A stretch of DNA of 6,496 bases. Origin: an uncultured Selenomonadales bacterium (GTDB taxonomy: Bacteria > Bacillota > Negativicutes > Selenomonadales > Selenomonadaceae). The position numbers and the translations under genes are program-made. Positions 1 through 6,341 of the stretch are shown piece by piece. The DNA is taken from assembly GCA_946543495.1 (NCBI GenBank), contig CAMNLS010000075.1:1-6496 (forward strand), in the 5' to 3' direction. The number at the start of each line of letters is the position of its first letter. Positions within the stretch are counted from its first letter, which is position 1. The notes below the pieces were generated by a model that saw only the letters and a program-made list of their open reading frames with translations, did not search any database and was not told the origin of the DNA.

Positions 1-1
1 G

Positions 2-487
2 ATTCGTCTGCTTATGGGTTGGTTCATCGTCGTTGCGGAACTTCTTTTGCCGCCGTCAAGTATCGTCTTGGGCTATTGGATGCTTGGTGCGTTCCTCATG
101 GCGATAAAACGTTTTGCCGAATATCGAATGATTGACAATCCCGAACTTGCCGCCGCGTATAGAAAATCTTTCGCGAGCTATTCGGAGGCGTCGCTTTTGA
201 TAAGTGCGTTCTTCTATGCAATGTGTTCGGTGTTCTTTATTGGCGTCTTCCTCATCAAGTATCGAATCGAATTGGTGCTATTCGTGCCCGTGCTAATCGG
301 TACGTATTGTTATTACTTCTGGCTGTCGTTCAAGAGAGATTCGGCAGTGCAGAAACCAGAGAAGCTTTATCACGAACACGGGCTTATGCTTTACTGCCTG
401 CTGTCGATAATTCTGTTCGCGGTGCTTATGACTGTCGACATTCCCGCGCTAAAAATTTTTACGACGAACGAGCTGATTCACCTATGA
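2..487 (+). CDS. UbiA-family membrane prenyltransferase, C-terminal part (5' truncated by window edge)
   Basis: The frame is open from base 2, ahead of the first ATG at 14, and reads IRLLMGWF..., so the gene almost certainly begins upstream and only about 161 C-terminal residues are seen. UbiA proteins are polytopic membrane enzymes that move a prenyl or polyprenyl-phosphate group onto an acceptor. Visible features are several hydrophobic segments, the loop motif KRFAEYR, then YRKSFASYSEASLL, and a late DSAVQKPEKLY stretch. To my recollection this layout fits the branch related to decaprenyl-phosphate phosphoribosyltransferase (DPPR synthase; GKRRAE-type loop) better than the quinone-synthesis branch. 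The first Asp-rich motif would lie upstream, so substrate cannot be fixed. Its TGA overlaps the ATG of the HAD gene (ATGA, 484-487), implying translational coupling. Family assignment is fairly sure; the DPPR-like subtype is inference. Confidence 0.72.
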   Translation: MRLLMGWFIVVAELLLPPSSIVLGYWMLGAFLMAIKRFAEYRMIDNPELAAAYRKSFASYSEASLLISAFFYAMCSVFFIGVFLIKYRIELVLFVPVLIGTYCYYFWLSFKRDSAVQKPEKLYHEHGLMLYCLLSIILFAVLMTVDIPALKIFTTNELIHL

Positions 488-1098
488 AGATTTACAAGGC
501 TTGGGTTCTCGACTTCGACGGCACGCTTACTCGGTCATGGCTCGTGCGAATTCTTATGGCTCTGTGGTTGATGAGTTATTATCTCCTTCGACCGTGGCGG
601 CTGAAGGAAATTTTTATCTTGCGTGATTGGCGTCGGCTAAGGGAGGAGCGGTTTTGCGCAACGGAAGAAAATTTCTACGAGCTACAGCTTGCGGAACTTT
701 CTCGGCGATACCAAATGCCCGCCAATCATGTCGAAAAAATTTTGCGGGCGTGGCTGATTGAGCGTCCGAAAAAAGTTCTTCGGCTCTGTGTGCGAAAAAA
801 TTTTCTTGCCGCCGTCAAAGCTAATCAACTGCGTGACGTGAAAATGATAGTTTACTCGGATAATCCCGTTCGCGAAAAGTTGCGGGCGATAAATTTTTCC
901 CCCGACGCTAGCTTTTCCGCCGATGAACTGCGTTGCATGAAACCCGACGCCCACGGCTTGATAAAAGTTTTAACGACGCTTGGGCTTGCCCCCGATGACG
1001 TGCTTTATATCGGCGACCGTGACGACCGCGACGGACTTTGTGCTAAGGCGGCAGGAGTGAATTATCTGGACGTAAAAAAATTTGAGGAGTTACTATGA
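484..1098 (+). CDS. HAD-superfamily phosphatase coupled to the UbiA gene
   Basis: This is a soluble 204-residue protein of the haloacid dehalogenase fold, expected to be a cytoplasmic phosphatase. The four HAD motifs are present: I, DFDGTLT with nucleophile D10 and acid D12; II, YSDNP with S125; III, CMKPD with K153; IV, GDRDD around D178-D181. The long, mostly helical insert between motifs I and II (about residues 17-115) fits a C1-type cap, i.e. HAD subfamily I. The frame stays open upstream to a possible start at 223, but that would lie wholly inside the UbiA gene. The ATG at 484 puts the nucleophile at residue 10, as usual for the family, and overlaps the UbiA stop. There is no strong ribosome site, which fits coupled translation. 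Its stop overlaps the next ATG at 1095. By context it may dephosphorylate a lipid-linked phosphoribose; the sequence alone does not show the substrate. Confidence 0.85.
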   Translation: MKIYKAWVLDFDGTLTRSWLVRILMALWLMSYYLLRPWRLKEIFILRDWRRLREERFCATEENFYELQLAELSRRYQMPANHVEKILRAWLIERPKKVLRLCVRKNFLAAVKANQLRDVKMIVYSDNPVREKLRAINFSPDASFSADELRCMKPDAHGLIKVLTTLGLAPDDVLYIGDRDDRDGLCAKAAGVNYLDVKKFEELL

Positions 1099-2219
1099 AC
1101 AAAAACTTTAATCTCGTTGTAATTGTACTTAGTGTCGGCTGTTTCCTCGTGAATTGGTTTATGCTCGGCGAATTGAAAAATCTTTGGAAAGTGGCGCAAT
1201 TTCCATTCTTCGATTTTCACGGTCAATGGGCGTTGTGTGCTTACACTTTGAACGGCGTCGACCCATATTCGATAACGGGCATAAAGTCAGTGACAATAGA
1301 ATATATCGGAGAAATCCCCTCTGCTTGGTCAACGACGCCTTGGGGGCTTATCCTCGGAAATTTTTTCTATCCCGGCTTCTTTAGCTTAGAACATGCGATA
1401 GTTTATTTCTTGATAATGAATTTTTTCTTCTTGATGATAACGACGCACTTCCTTACCAAACATTTCTACTTCACGCGAAAGGCATTGCCAGCATTCTTCG
1501 CGAGCTTTTTAATCTCTGTGTATTTCGGGAACGCGGGCGCGGTTATCTGTTGCATGTTAATCCTTAGCTGCCTTTTTGCAGAGGAGAAACCGATTTTGTC
1601 AGGCGTGCTGTTAAGTTTGGCAATGGTCAAACCGCAAATTGCTTTGCCAATATGTTTTGCCCTGTTGCTAAAGAAAAATTTTAAAATCTTAACGGTGGCG
1701 GCGTTGATTGACTTGGCGGCGTGGGGCATTGCCTCTTTGCTGACGAATCAAACACCACTGACTTTGCTTACGGAGTTTTTTTCAATCGACACGGGCGGTG
1801 GCGTAGCTTTTGCAGGGTTGTTTACTCTTGCCTTCCCTGACAATTTATCACTTGCAATGGGCTTGAGCATGTTGGCGGGCGTGATATTCATTTGGTTGAC
1901 GTTCAAGGACGAGAAATATTTTTGGGCGTGCCCTGCGTGCCTAGCGACGACTTTTTTTGCTTACTCCTTCCACAACGAATTCTTTATCTTGATACTGCCC
2001 GCGCTGTTTTGTATAAAGCTCGCCCGCACAAAAAATCTTTGGCTTGCCGCGTTTGTCTTCATGGCGATAGCTTCCTATGCCTTGTTCTTGCTTATGAAAG
2101 CATTCTGTCCAGACTCCTTGACGGTGTTTTGGATAACCCGAACAGTCTTTGCCTTCGTGCTAATCGCCATCGGTTTTCTAATGCACAGAGCGTTGAATTG
2201 TCAAAAAATTTTTGATTGA
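1095..2219 (+). CDS. Polytopic membrane glycosyltransferase, GT87/DUF2029-like (GT-C fold)
   Basis: A 374-residue, very hydrophobic protein with about nine or ten membrane segments, the first near residues 5-24 and the last near 345-365. GT-C enzymes take sugars from polyprenyl-phosphate donors on the outer face of the membrane. Supporting marks are an Asp in the first large loop (FFDFHGQW, D40), the GVDPY motif at 54-58, STTPWG at 79-84, a small-residue-rich segment at 145-157 at the usual GQxN position, the MVKPQ motif at 177-181, and SFHNEFF near 291-297 at the usual late His position. KPQ together with GxDPY is typical of the GT87 family. The start has a GAGGAG ribosome site at 1084-1089, and the ATG overlaps the HAD stop. 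Acceptor and sugar are unknown. With the UbiA and HAD genes, a lipid-linked pentose donor is an attractive inference. Confidence 0.7.
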   Translation: MNKNFNLVVIVLSVGCFLVNWFMLGELKNLWKVAQFPFFDFHGQWALCAYTLNGVDPYSITGIKSVTIEYIGEIPSAWSTTPWGLILGNFFYPGFFSLEHAIVYFLIMNFFFLMITTHFLTKHFYFTRKALPAFFASFLISVYFGNAGAVICCMLILSCLFAEEKPILSGVLLSLAMVKPQIALPICFALLLKKNFKILTVAALIDLAAWGIASLLTNQTPLTLLTEFFSIDTGGGVAFAGLFTLAFPDNLSLAMGLSMLAGVIFIWLTFKDEKYFWACPACLATTFFAYSFHNEFFILILPALFCIKLARTKNLWLAAFVFMAIASYALFLLMKAFCPDSLTVFWITRTVFAFVLIAIGFLMHRALNCQKIFD

Positions 2220-2222
2220 TTG

Positions 2223-2252
2223 TTGCAACTTTGCCCGCGCTTGTGTTAAAAT
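2223..2252 (+). promoter_or_regulatory. Predicted sigma-70/SigA promoter of the aldolase gene
   Basis: TTGCAA (2223-2228) and TAAAAT (2247-2252) are separated by 18 bases, matching the -35 (4/6) and -10 (5/6) consensus. The -35 starts only four bases after the stop of the glycosyltransferase gene. A start point near 2259 would give a leader of about 60 bases. No terminator is visible before it, so read-through from the upstream operon is possible. Confidence 0.6.
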
Positions 2253-2267
2253 GCATTCTGTCTAGAA

Positions 2268-2280
2268 GGGGTTCAGCCCC
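2268..2280 (+). promoter_or_regulatory. Small GC hairpin in the aldolase leader
   Basis: GGGG (2268-2271) and CCCC (2277-2280) flank the loop TTCAG, giving a 4-bp stem that a T-G wobble could extend by one pair. It lies between the predicted transcription start and the ribosome site and is not followed by a T-run, so it is not a terminator. A stabilising 5' hairpin in the mRNA of a highly expressed gene is possible. Its function is a guess. Confidence 0.25.
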
Positions 2281-2317
2281 CGCGAATTTGTGAGATATTT
2301 TTAGGAGGTAATGTACA

Positions 2318-3319
2318 ATGGCGTTAATTACAACAAAAGCTATGTTTAAGAAAGCTCATGAAGGTGGTTTCGCTATCGGCGCATTCAACGTCAACAACAT
2401 GGAAATCGTTCAAGGCATTACGGGCGCAGCTGGCAAACTCAATTCGCCGGTTATCCTGCAAGTTTCCAAAGGCGCACGTGCTTACGCCAATCATGCCTAT
2501 CTCGTCCACCTCGTCAAGGCAGCTCTCGAAATTAACGACATTCCGATTGCTCTGCATCTCGATCACGGTCCGGACTTCGCAACCTGCAAAGCTTGCATCG
2601 ACGGCGGCTTTACTTCCGTTATGTTCGACGGCTCGCACTATTCCTTCGCTGAAAACATTGAGAAGACCAAAGAAGTTGTCGAATATGCACATGCTCACGG
2701 CGTAGTTGTCGAAGCTGAACTTGGTCAGCTCGCTGGCGTTGAAGACGAAGTTTCCGTTGACGCTGACAAAGCTCACTACACCAAACCCGAAGAAGTCGTT
2801 GAATTCGTTTCCAAGACTGGTTGCGACTCCTTGGCTATTGCTATCGGCACCAGCCACGGCGCATTCAAATTCACGCCTGAACAATGCACCCGCAACCCCG
2901 AAACTGGCGTTCTTGAGCCGCCCGAACTTCGCTTTGACATTCTCGCCGAAATCGAAAAACAAATTCCTGGTTTCCCGATCGTTCTTCACGGCGCAAGCTC
3001 CGTTATTCCTAAGTACGTCAAAATCATCAACGACAACGGCGGCGCGCTTAAAGATGCAGTCGGCATTCCCGAAGCGCAGTTGCGTAAAGCGGCACGTTCC
3101 GCAGTCTGCAAGATCAACGTCGACTCCGATCTCCGTCTTGCCATGACCGCTGGCATTCGTGAACACTTCAATCAACACCCCGATCATTTCGACCCGCGTC
3201 AATATCTCACGCCCGCTCGCAACTACATTCAAGAACTCGTCGAGCACAAGATTAAAGAAGTTCTCGGCTCCGAAGGCACCGCTCCGGCTATCGCTGAACT
3301 CGCTAAAGAACTCAAGTAA
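2318..3319 (+). CDS. fba: Class II fructose-1,6-bisphosphate aldolase
   Basis: This zinc-dependent aldolase interconverts fructose-1,6-bisphosphate with dihydroxyacetone phosphate plus glyceraldehyde-3-phosphate in glycolysis and gluconeogenesis (cytoplasm). At 333 residues it is within the usual length. Visible signatures are NVNNMEIVQ (24-32), ALHLDHG with proton donor D82 and zinc ligand H83, MFDGSHYSF (102-110), VEAELGQLAG with E134, GTSHGAFKF with zinc ligand H180, IVLHGASSV with zinc ligand H224, and the phosphate-binding KINVDSD (265-271). The start is set by a near-perfect AGGAGGT at 2303-2309, eight bases before ATG 2318. An out-of-frame ATG at 2311 is ignored. Codons are strongly biased (GAA, TTC, CTC, GGC and GCT are common; CTA and TTA are rare) compared with the neighbours, as expected for an abundant glycolytic enzyme. 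It has its own promoter and terminator, so it is probably monocistronic. Confidence 0.97.
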   Translation: MALITTKAMFKKAHEGGFAIGAFNVNNMEIVQGITGAAGKLNSPVILQVSKGARAYANHAYLVHLVKAALEINDIPIALHLDHGPDFATCKACIDGGFTSVMFDGSHYSFAENIEKTKEVVEYAHAHGVVVEAELGQLAGVEDEVSVDADKAHYTKPEEVVEFVSKTGCDSLAIAIGTSHGAFKFTPEQCTRNPETGVLEPPELRFDILAEIEKQIPGFPIVLHGASSVIPKYVKIINDNGGALKDAVGIPEAQLRKAARSAVCKINVDSDLRLAMTAGIREHFNQHPDHFDPRQYLTPARNYIQELVEHKIKEVLGSEGTAPAIAELAKELK

Positions 3320-3342
3320 GATATTTCTAGTCTCGATAAAAC

Positions 3343-3376
3343 AACCGCCCTTCAAATCGAGGGGCGGTTTTCTTTT
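3343..3376 (+). terminator. Rho-independent terminator after the aldolase gene
   Basis: AACCGCCC (3343-3350) pairs with GGGCGGTT (3362-3369). The stem can be extended inward by a T-G wobble, T-A and C-G to leave the loop AAATC. It is followed directly by a T-rich tail (TTTTCTTTT, 3368-3376). It lies 24 bases after the aldolase stop and is a textbook intrinsic terminator. Confidence 0.93.
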
Positions 3377-3403
3377 GCAATTAAATTCCGCACGTGGTAC
3401 AAT
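3375..3403 (+). promoter_or_regulatory. Predicted promoter of the HAD-PRT-ispDF operon
   Basis: TTGCAA (3375-3380) and TACAAT (3398-3403) are 17 bases apart, with TG at 3395-3396 giving an extended -10 (TGGTACAAT). The -35 overlaps the last T residues of the aldolase terminator. The -35 hexamer is identical to that of the aldolase promoter. Transcription would start near 3410, just before the ribosome site at 3417. Confidence 0.65.
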
Positions 3404-3416
3404 CAGCAAAATTTTT

Positions 3417-3422
3417 AGGAGG
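3417..3422 (+). promoter_or_regulatory. Ribosome binding site that decides the HAD-IIB start
   Basis: AGGAGG lies 7 bases before ATG 3430 but only 4 before the in-frame GTG 3427, and downstream of another in-frame GTG at 3394 that falls inside the promoter. The ATG at 3430 is therefore the best start. Confidence 0.8.
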
Positions 3423-3429
3423 CAACGTG

Positions 3430-4233
3430 ATGATTAAGATAATTTTTTCCGACATGGACGGCACACTTCTTACAAGCGAAAATAAGTTGCCCGAAGGCTT
3501 CGATGCGGCAATGGCTGAACTCAAACAACGCAACGTCATGTTCGCGCCTGCAAGCGGTCGGCAATATTTTTCTCTGCTGAAGTCGTTCTATAAGTATCAT
3601 GGAGAGTTTTTATTTCTTGCCGAGAATGGGACGCTTGTCATGCACAAAGGCAAAGAGATTTTCAGCTGTCCAATTGATATCGAGGCGGCGCAGAAGGTTT
3701 TAGCGGTAAGCGAGAGCTTTAAAAATATTCTACGCGTCTACTGCGGCAAGAAAGACGCTTACCTCCTCAGCGAACAGGATAAGCCCGAATTCCATGTCGA
3801 GTTAGAAAAGTACTTCACGCACAACGCGGTTGTTGATAGCTTCGATGAGATTGACGACGAACCGTTGAAGGTTTCATTCTTCGATATCACGGGCAATGCA
3901 AAGAAAAATGTTTATGATAAGCTCACGCAGTTTTACGATTCATTGCAAGTCGTTCAAGCTTCTGCGTATTGGGTTGATGTCATGTCGCCGAGCATTAGCA
4001 AGGGCGTTGCTGTCAAAAATATTCAACGCGTCTTGAACTTCAAGCCGGAAGAGTGCGCGGCGTTTGGCGATTATCTCAATGATTTGGAAATGCTTCAAGC
4101 TGTCAGCTACGGTTTTGCAATGTCGAATGCTCATCCCGACTTAAAGAAGGTCGCGAAGTTCGAGACGACGAGCAACGACGAAGCGGGTGTCATCACGGGT
4201 ATTCATCGCCTAATCGCTTACGGGTTGATTTAA
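3430..4233 (+). CDS. Cof/YbjI-type HAD-IIB sugar-phosphate phosphatase
   Basis: A 267-residue cytoplasmic HAD phosphatase of the Cof (IIB) subfamily. Characterised members hydrolyse small phosphorylated metabolites such as sugar phosphates, FMN or PLP. Motifs: I, SDMDGTLL with nucleophile D8 and D10; II, ASGRQYF with S42; III, K191 in SISKGVA; IV, GDYLNDLEM with D214, N217 and D218. The C2 cap lies between motifs II and III (about residues 75-185). The AENG element (64-67) and late NDEAGV (249-254) are also typical. From recall, order and spacing resemble E. coli YbjI/SupH more than YidA; this is not an alignment result. It is the first gene after its promoter, and the next gene follows after 16 bases with no terminator. 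The natural substrate cannot be read from sequence. Confidence 0.9.
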   Translation: MIKIIFSDMDGTLLTSENKLPEGFDAAMAELKQRNVMFAPASGRQYFSLLKSFYKYHGEFLFLAENGTLVMHKGKEIFSCPIDIEAAQKVLAVSESFKNILRVYCGKKDAYLLSEQDKPEFHVELEKYFTHNAVVDSFDEIDDEPLKVSFFDITGNAKKNVYDKLTQFYDSLQVVQASAYWVDVMSPSISKGVAVKNIQRVLNFKPEECAAFGDYLNDLEMLQAVSYGFAMSNAHPDLKKVAKFETTSNDEAGVITGIHRLIAYGLI

Positions 4234-4249
4234 GTGAGGAGGCAAAACC

Positions 4250-5119
4250 ATGTCAATAAATTTCGTGACCTTTAACATGTTAAATAAAATGATACTTCAA
4301 AATCTGCACCGCATACCACACGACATTGACGTTGTAGTCGGTGTACCGCGCAGTGGAATGATTGTGGCGAATCTAATTGCCTGCTATTTGAATAAGCCAT
4401 TAACGGACGTTGCGGGTGTTATTTCGGGAAGATTATTCGAGGCAGGTTGGACGAAGAATAAAACGGATTGGGTCAGAGACTTCTCGACGGTAAAAAAGAT
4501 TTTGGTCGTTGATGATAGTGTCAATACGGGAACGTCGATTAATCAAGTTAAAGAGCGTCTTGCATTAGTCAACGTTGAAAAAGTTTATCTTACCGCCTTC
4601 GTCGTTACTAATTCAGCCGGCATTGTTGATTTATATTTTTCCATCTTGCCTCAACCGCGCATGTTTGAATGGAATTATATGCATCATGGTTTGTTAAAGA
4701 AATGTTGCGTAGATTTTGATGGTGTTCTTTGCCAAGACCCGACGCCCGAACAGAATGATGACGGCGAAAAGTATCGAAACTTTATTTTGAATGCCGAGCC
4801 GAAACTTATTCCGTCGCAACCTATTGGTTGGATTGTGACCGCACGCCTAAAGAAATACCAAGAAGAAACTGAAACGTGGCTACGGAAATATAACATTCAA
4901 TACAACAATCTGATTATGCTAGACCTTGAATCGGCGGAACAACGAAGGGCACTCGGTCTCCATGCAAAGTTTAAAGCGCAAATTTATTCCGAGCAAAAAG
5001 ATGCTGTGTTGTTCATTGAAAGTGACCCGCGTCAAGCTTATGAGATAGTGCAACTTACTAAGAAAGATGTCTTCTGTTCTGGGAACAGTTTAAAGTATCT
5101 TTGGGAAGGTAACATTTAA
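4250..5119 (+). CDS. Two-domain phosphoribosyltransferase-HAD fusion protein
   Basis: A 289-residue protein that appears to join two enzymes. The N-terminal half (about 1-145) has a type I phosphoribosyltransferase core: VVGVPRSGM (29-37, the loop after the first strand) and the PRPP-binding signature ILVVDDSVNTGTS (84-96) with acidic pair D88-D89. The C-terminal half (about 150-285) has HAD motifs: I, VDFDGVLC with D155 and D157; II, IVTAR with T197; a candidate motif III lysine in HAKFK (K240 or K242); IV, FIESDP with E257 and D259. No large cap is evident. Such proteins could combine base-PRPP chemistry with nucleotide or sugar dephosphorylation, but I do not recognise a characterised homologue. 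GAGGAGG at 4236-4242 sets the start. It sits between the HAD-IIB gene and ispD in one operon. Both domain assignments are firm; the biological role is open. Confidence 0.85.
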   Translation: MSINFVTFNMLNKMILQNLHRIPHDIDVVVGVPRSGMIVANLIACYLNKPLTDVAGVISGRLFEAGWTKNKTDWVRDFSTVKKILVVDDSVNTGTSINQVKERLALVNVEKVYLTAFVVTNSAGIVDLYFSILPQPRMFEWNYMHHGLLKKCCVDFDGVLCQDPTPEQNDDGEKYRNFILNAEPKLIPSQPIGWIVTARLKKYQEETETWLRKYNIQYNNLIMLDLESAEQRRALGLHAKFKAQIYSEQKDAVLFIESDPRQAYEIVQLTKKDVFCSGNSLKYLWEGNI

Positions 5120-5127
5120 TCTGATAT

Positions 5128-5132
5128 GGGGG
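5128..5132 (+). promoter_or_regulatory. Atypical ribosome site of ispD
   Basis: The only purine-rich block before ATG 5140 is GGGGG, seven bases upstream, unlike the AGGAGG-type sites of most other genes here. An overlapping ATG at 5126 opens a 6-codon frame (MGAVKW, stop at 5144-5146) that ends just past the ispD start. Reduced or coupled initiation is possible. Confidence 0.4.
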
Positions 5133-5139
5133 CTGTTAA

Positions 5140-5826
5140 ATGGTGACGGCAATATTCCCCGCGGCGGGCGCAAGTCGTCGCATGGGCGGCGGCGTCAATA
5201 AAAATCTAATGGAGCTACGCGGCGAACCGATATTGATTCGGACGCTGAAAACTTTTTCTAAGGTCGAGCGCGTGAACTTTTTAATTGTCGTCGTCGCAGC
5301 TCACGAGGTCGAGACGGTTGAAGGACTTCTGCGCGGAACTTCAGAGCTTAAGCCGTGTCGAGTGACTATCGGCGGCAGTGAACGTCAATATTCAATCGTG
5401 AACGGCTTAAAGTGCTTGCCCGACGACGCAGAAATAATTTTGGTTCACGACGCGGCAAGACCATTAGTCACAGTGCAGACGATTAACGACGTTATCGACG
5501 CGGCAGAGGAATTCGGCGGGGCAATCGCGGCAGTTCCCGAAAAGAATACTATTAAGGTCGTCGACGTAGAAGGATTCGTTAAGCACACGCCGCCGCGCAG
5601 TGAATTAGTCTCGGTGCTGACGCCGCAAGGTTTCCGACGCGAAATTTTGTTGCGAGCCTACGCCAGGGCGGCTGAAGAAAACTTTTTGGGCACGGACGAT
5701 TCAAGCTTAGTCGAGCGGCTGGGCATTAAGATAAAAGTCGTGGCGGGCGGCTATCAAAATATAAAAATCACGACGCCCGAAGATATTCACGTCGCGGAAA
5801 GTTTTTTGAGGAGCGGAATTAAATGA
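5140..5826 (+). CDS. ispD: 2-C-methyl-D-erythritol 4-phosphate cytidylyltransferase (MEP pathway)
   Basis: IspD transfers CMP from CTP to MEP to give CDP-ME, the third step of non-mevalonate isoprenoid synthesis (cytoplasm). The length of 228 residues is normal. The CTP-binding P-loop-like motif PAAGASRRMG (7-16) is followed by VNKNLMELRGEPIL, where K21 corresponds to the catalytic lysine usually seen in PKQ. Further marks are GGSERQYSIVNGL (78-90), VHDAARPLV (102-110), VPEKNTIK (132-139, where many family members have DTIK), VLTPQGFR (159-166), TDDSSLVE (185-192) and the C-terminal NIKITTPEDI (207-216). The start is ATG 5140, 20 bases after the PRT-HAD stop; GTG 5143 is the next in-frame alternative. 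Its TGA overlaps the ispF ATG at 5823, which is standard operon coupling of consecutive-pathway enzymes. Confidence 0.96.
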   Translation: MVTAIFPAAGASRRMGGGVNKNLMELRGEPILIRTLKTFSKVERVNFLIVVVAAHEVETVEGLLRGTSELKPCRVTIGGSERQYSIVNGLKCLPDDAEIILVHDAARPLVTVQTINDVIDAAEEFGGAIAAVPEKNTIKVVDVEGFVKHTPPRSELVSVLTPQGFRREILLRAYARAAEENFLGTDDSSLVERLGIKIKVVAGGYQNIKITTPEDIHVAESFLRSGIK

Positions 5827-6293
5827 TTCGGTTTGGTATCGGCTATGACGTACACAAGCTCGCGCCGAACAGGAAATTAATCTTAGGCGGCGTGGAGATT
5901 GAACACACGCTCGGACTTGAGGCGCATTCGGATGGCGACGTTTTGATTCACGCGATAATTGACGCGCTACTCGGTGCAGCGACGCTCGGCGACATTGGAC
6001 AGCATTTCCCTATGACGGCGGAGTTCAAAGACGTTTCAAGCGTCGAACTGCTCAAGAAAACTCGTGAGCTTATCGCGGCGAAGGGATATTCAATCGGCAA
6101 CGTTGATTCAATAATCGTGGCGCAACGTCCGAAGCTCGCGCCGCATATCTTGCCAATGCGTGAACGTCTAGCGCAAGTGTTGAACGTCGAACTTGACGCC
6201 GTGAGTGTTAAAGCCAAGACGGAAGAAGGGCTTGGCTTCACAGGCACGGAGCAAGGTATTGCGGCATATGCTGTGGCAAGTTTGGAAAGATAA
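5823..6293 (+). CDS. ispF: 2-C-methyl-D-erythritol 2,4-cyclodiphosphate synthase (MEP pathway)
   Basis: IspF cyclises CDP-ME 2-phosphate to MEcPP with release of CMP; it acts as a zinc-dependent homotrimer. The length of 156 residues is typical. The N-terminal GYDVHKL carries metal ligands D9 and H11. AHSDGDVLIHAI (34-45) carries the third ligand H43 and the substrate-contacting H35/S36/D37. DIGQHFP is at 57-63, and VKAKTEEGLGFTG at 129-141 includes the conserved T133 and E134. The ATGA overlap with ispD implies coupled translation. The intermediate step (IspE) is encoded elsewhere. In Bacillus subtilis the order is ispD-ispF-gltX-cysE; here gltX is absent and cysE follows after 136 bases. 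Confidence 0.97.
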   Translation: MIRFGIGYDVHKLAPNRKLILGGVEIEHTLGLEAHSDGDVLIHAIIDALLGAATLGDIGQHFPMTAEFKDVSSVELLKKTRELIAAKGYSIGNVDSIIVAQRPKLAPHILPMRERLAQVLNVELDAVSVKAKTEEGLGFTGTEQGIAAYAVASLER

Positions 6294-6314
6294 TCAACAG
6301 TCGAGGTGGCGGCG

Positions 6315-6331
6315 ATGAAATTTTTCTCGCG
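6315..6331 (+). repeat. 17-base direct repeat, copy 1 (duplicate of the cysE start)
   Basis: Bases 6315-6331 (ATGAAATTTTTCTCGCG) are identical to 6430-6446, the start codon and first codons of cysE, 115 bases downstream. Weaker similarity continues after a gap: GTCGCTTTGAAAGCGAC (6332-6348) resembles GTCATCTTTGAGCGCGAC further into cysE. A partial duplication that later lost about 19 bases would explain this. Confidence 0.9.
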
Positions 6332-6341
6332 GTCGCTTTGA
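6315..6341 (+). other. 8-codon reading frame MKFFSRSL, leader peptide or duplication remnant
   Basis: The frame starts at the duplicated cysE start and ends at TGA 6339-6341. A plausible ribosome site, GAGGTGG (6303-6309), stands five bases ahead of it. The frame differs from that of cysE, so it is not an N-terminal extension. Two of its eight codons are serine (TCG), and the downstream enzyme uses serine; this may be coincidence. Whether it is translated cannot be told from sequence. Confidence 0.35.

Noticed and set aside
223..483. Upstream extension of the HAD phosphatase to a start at 223
   Set aside because: It lies entirely inside the UbiA frame and would place the motif I nucleophile near residue 97 behind a non-conserved stretch; ATG 484 fits family length and the overlap pattern.
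2324..3409. A 361-codon open frame on the minus strand across the aldolase gene
   Set aside because: The + strand protein is an unmistakable aldolase. The antisense frame is open because its strongly biased codons rarely create stops on the other strand, and it runs through the terminator. The antisense product shows no recognisable motif.
3394..3429. Alternative GTG starts at 3394 and 3427 for the HAD-IIB gene
   Set aside because: 3394 falls inside the predicted promoter, and 3427 is only 4 bases from AGGAGG; ATG 3430 has proper spacing.
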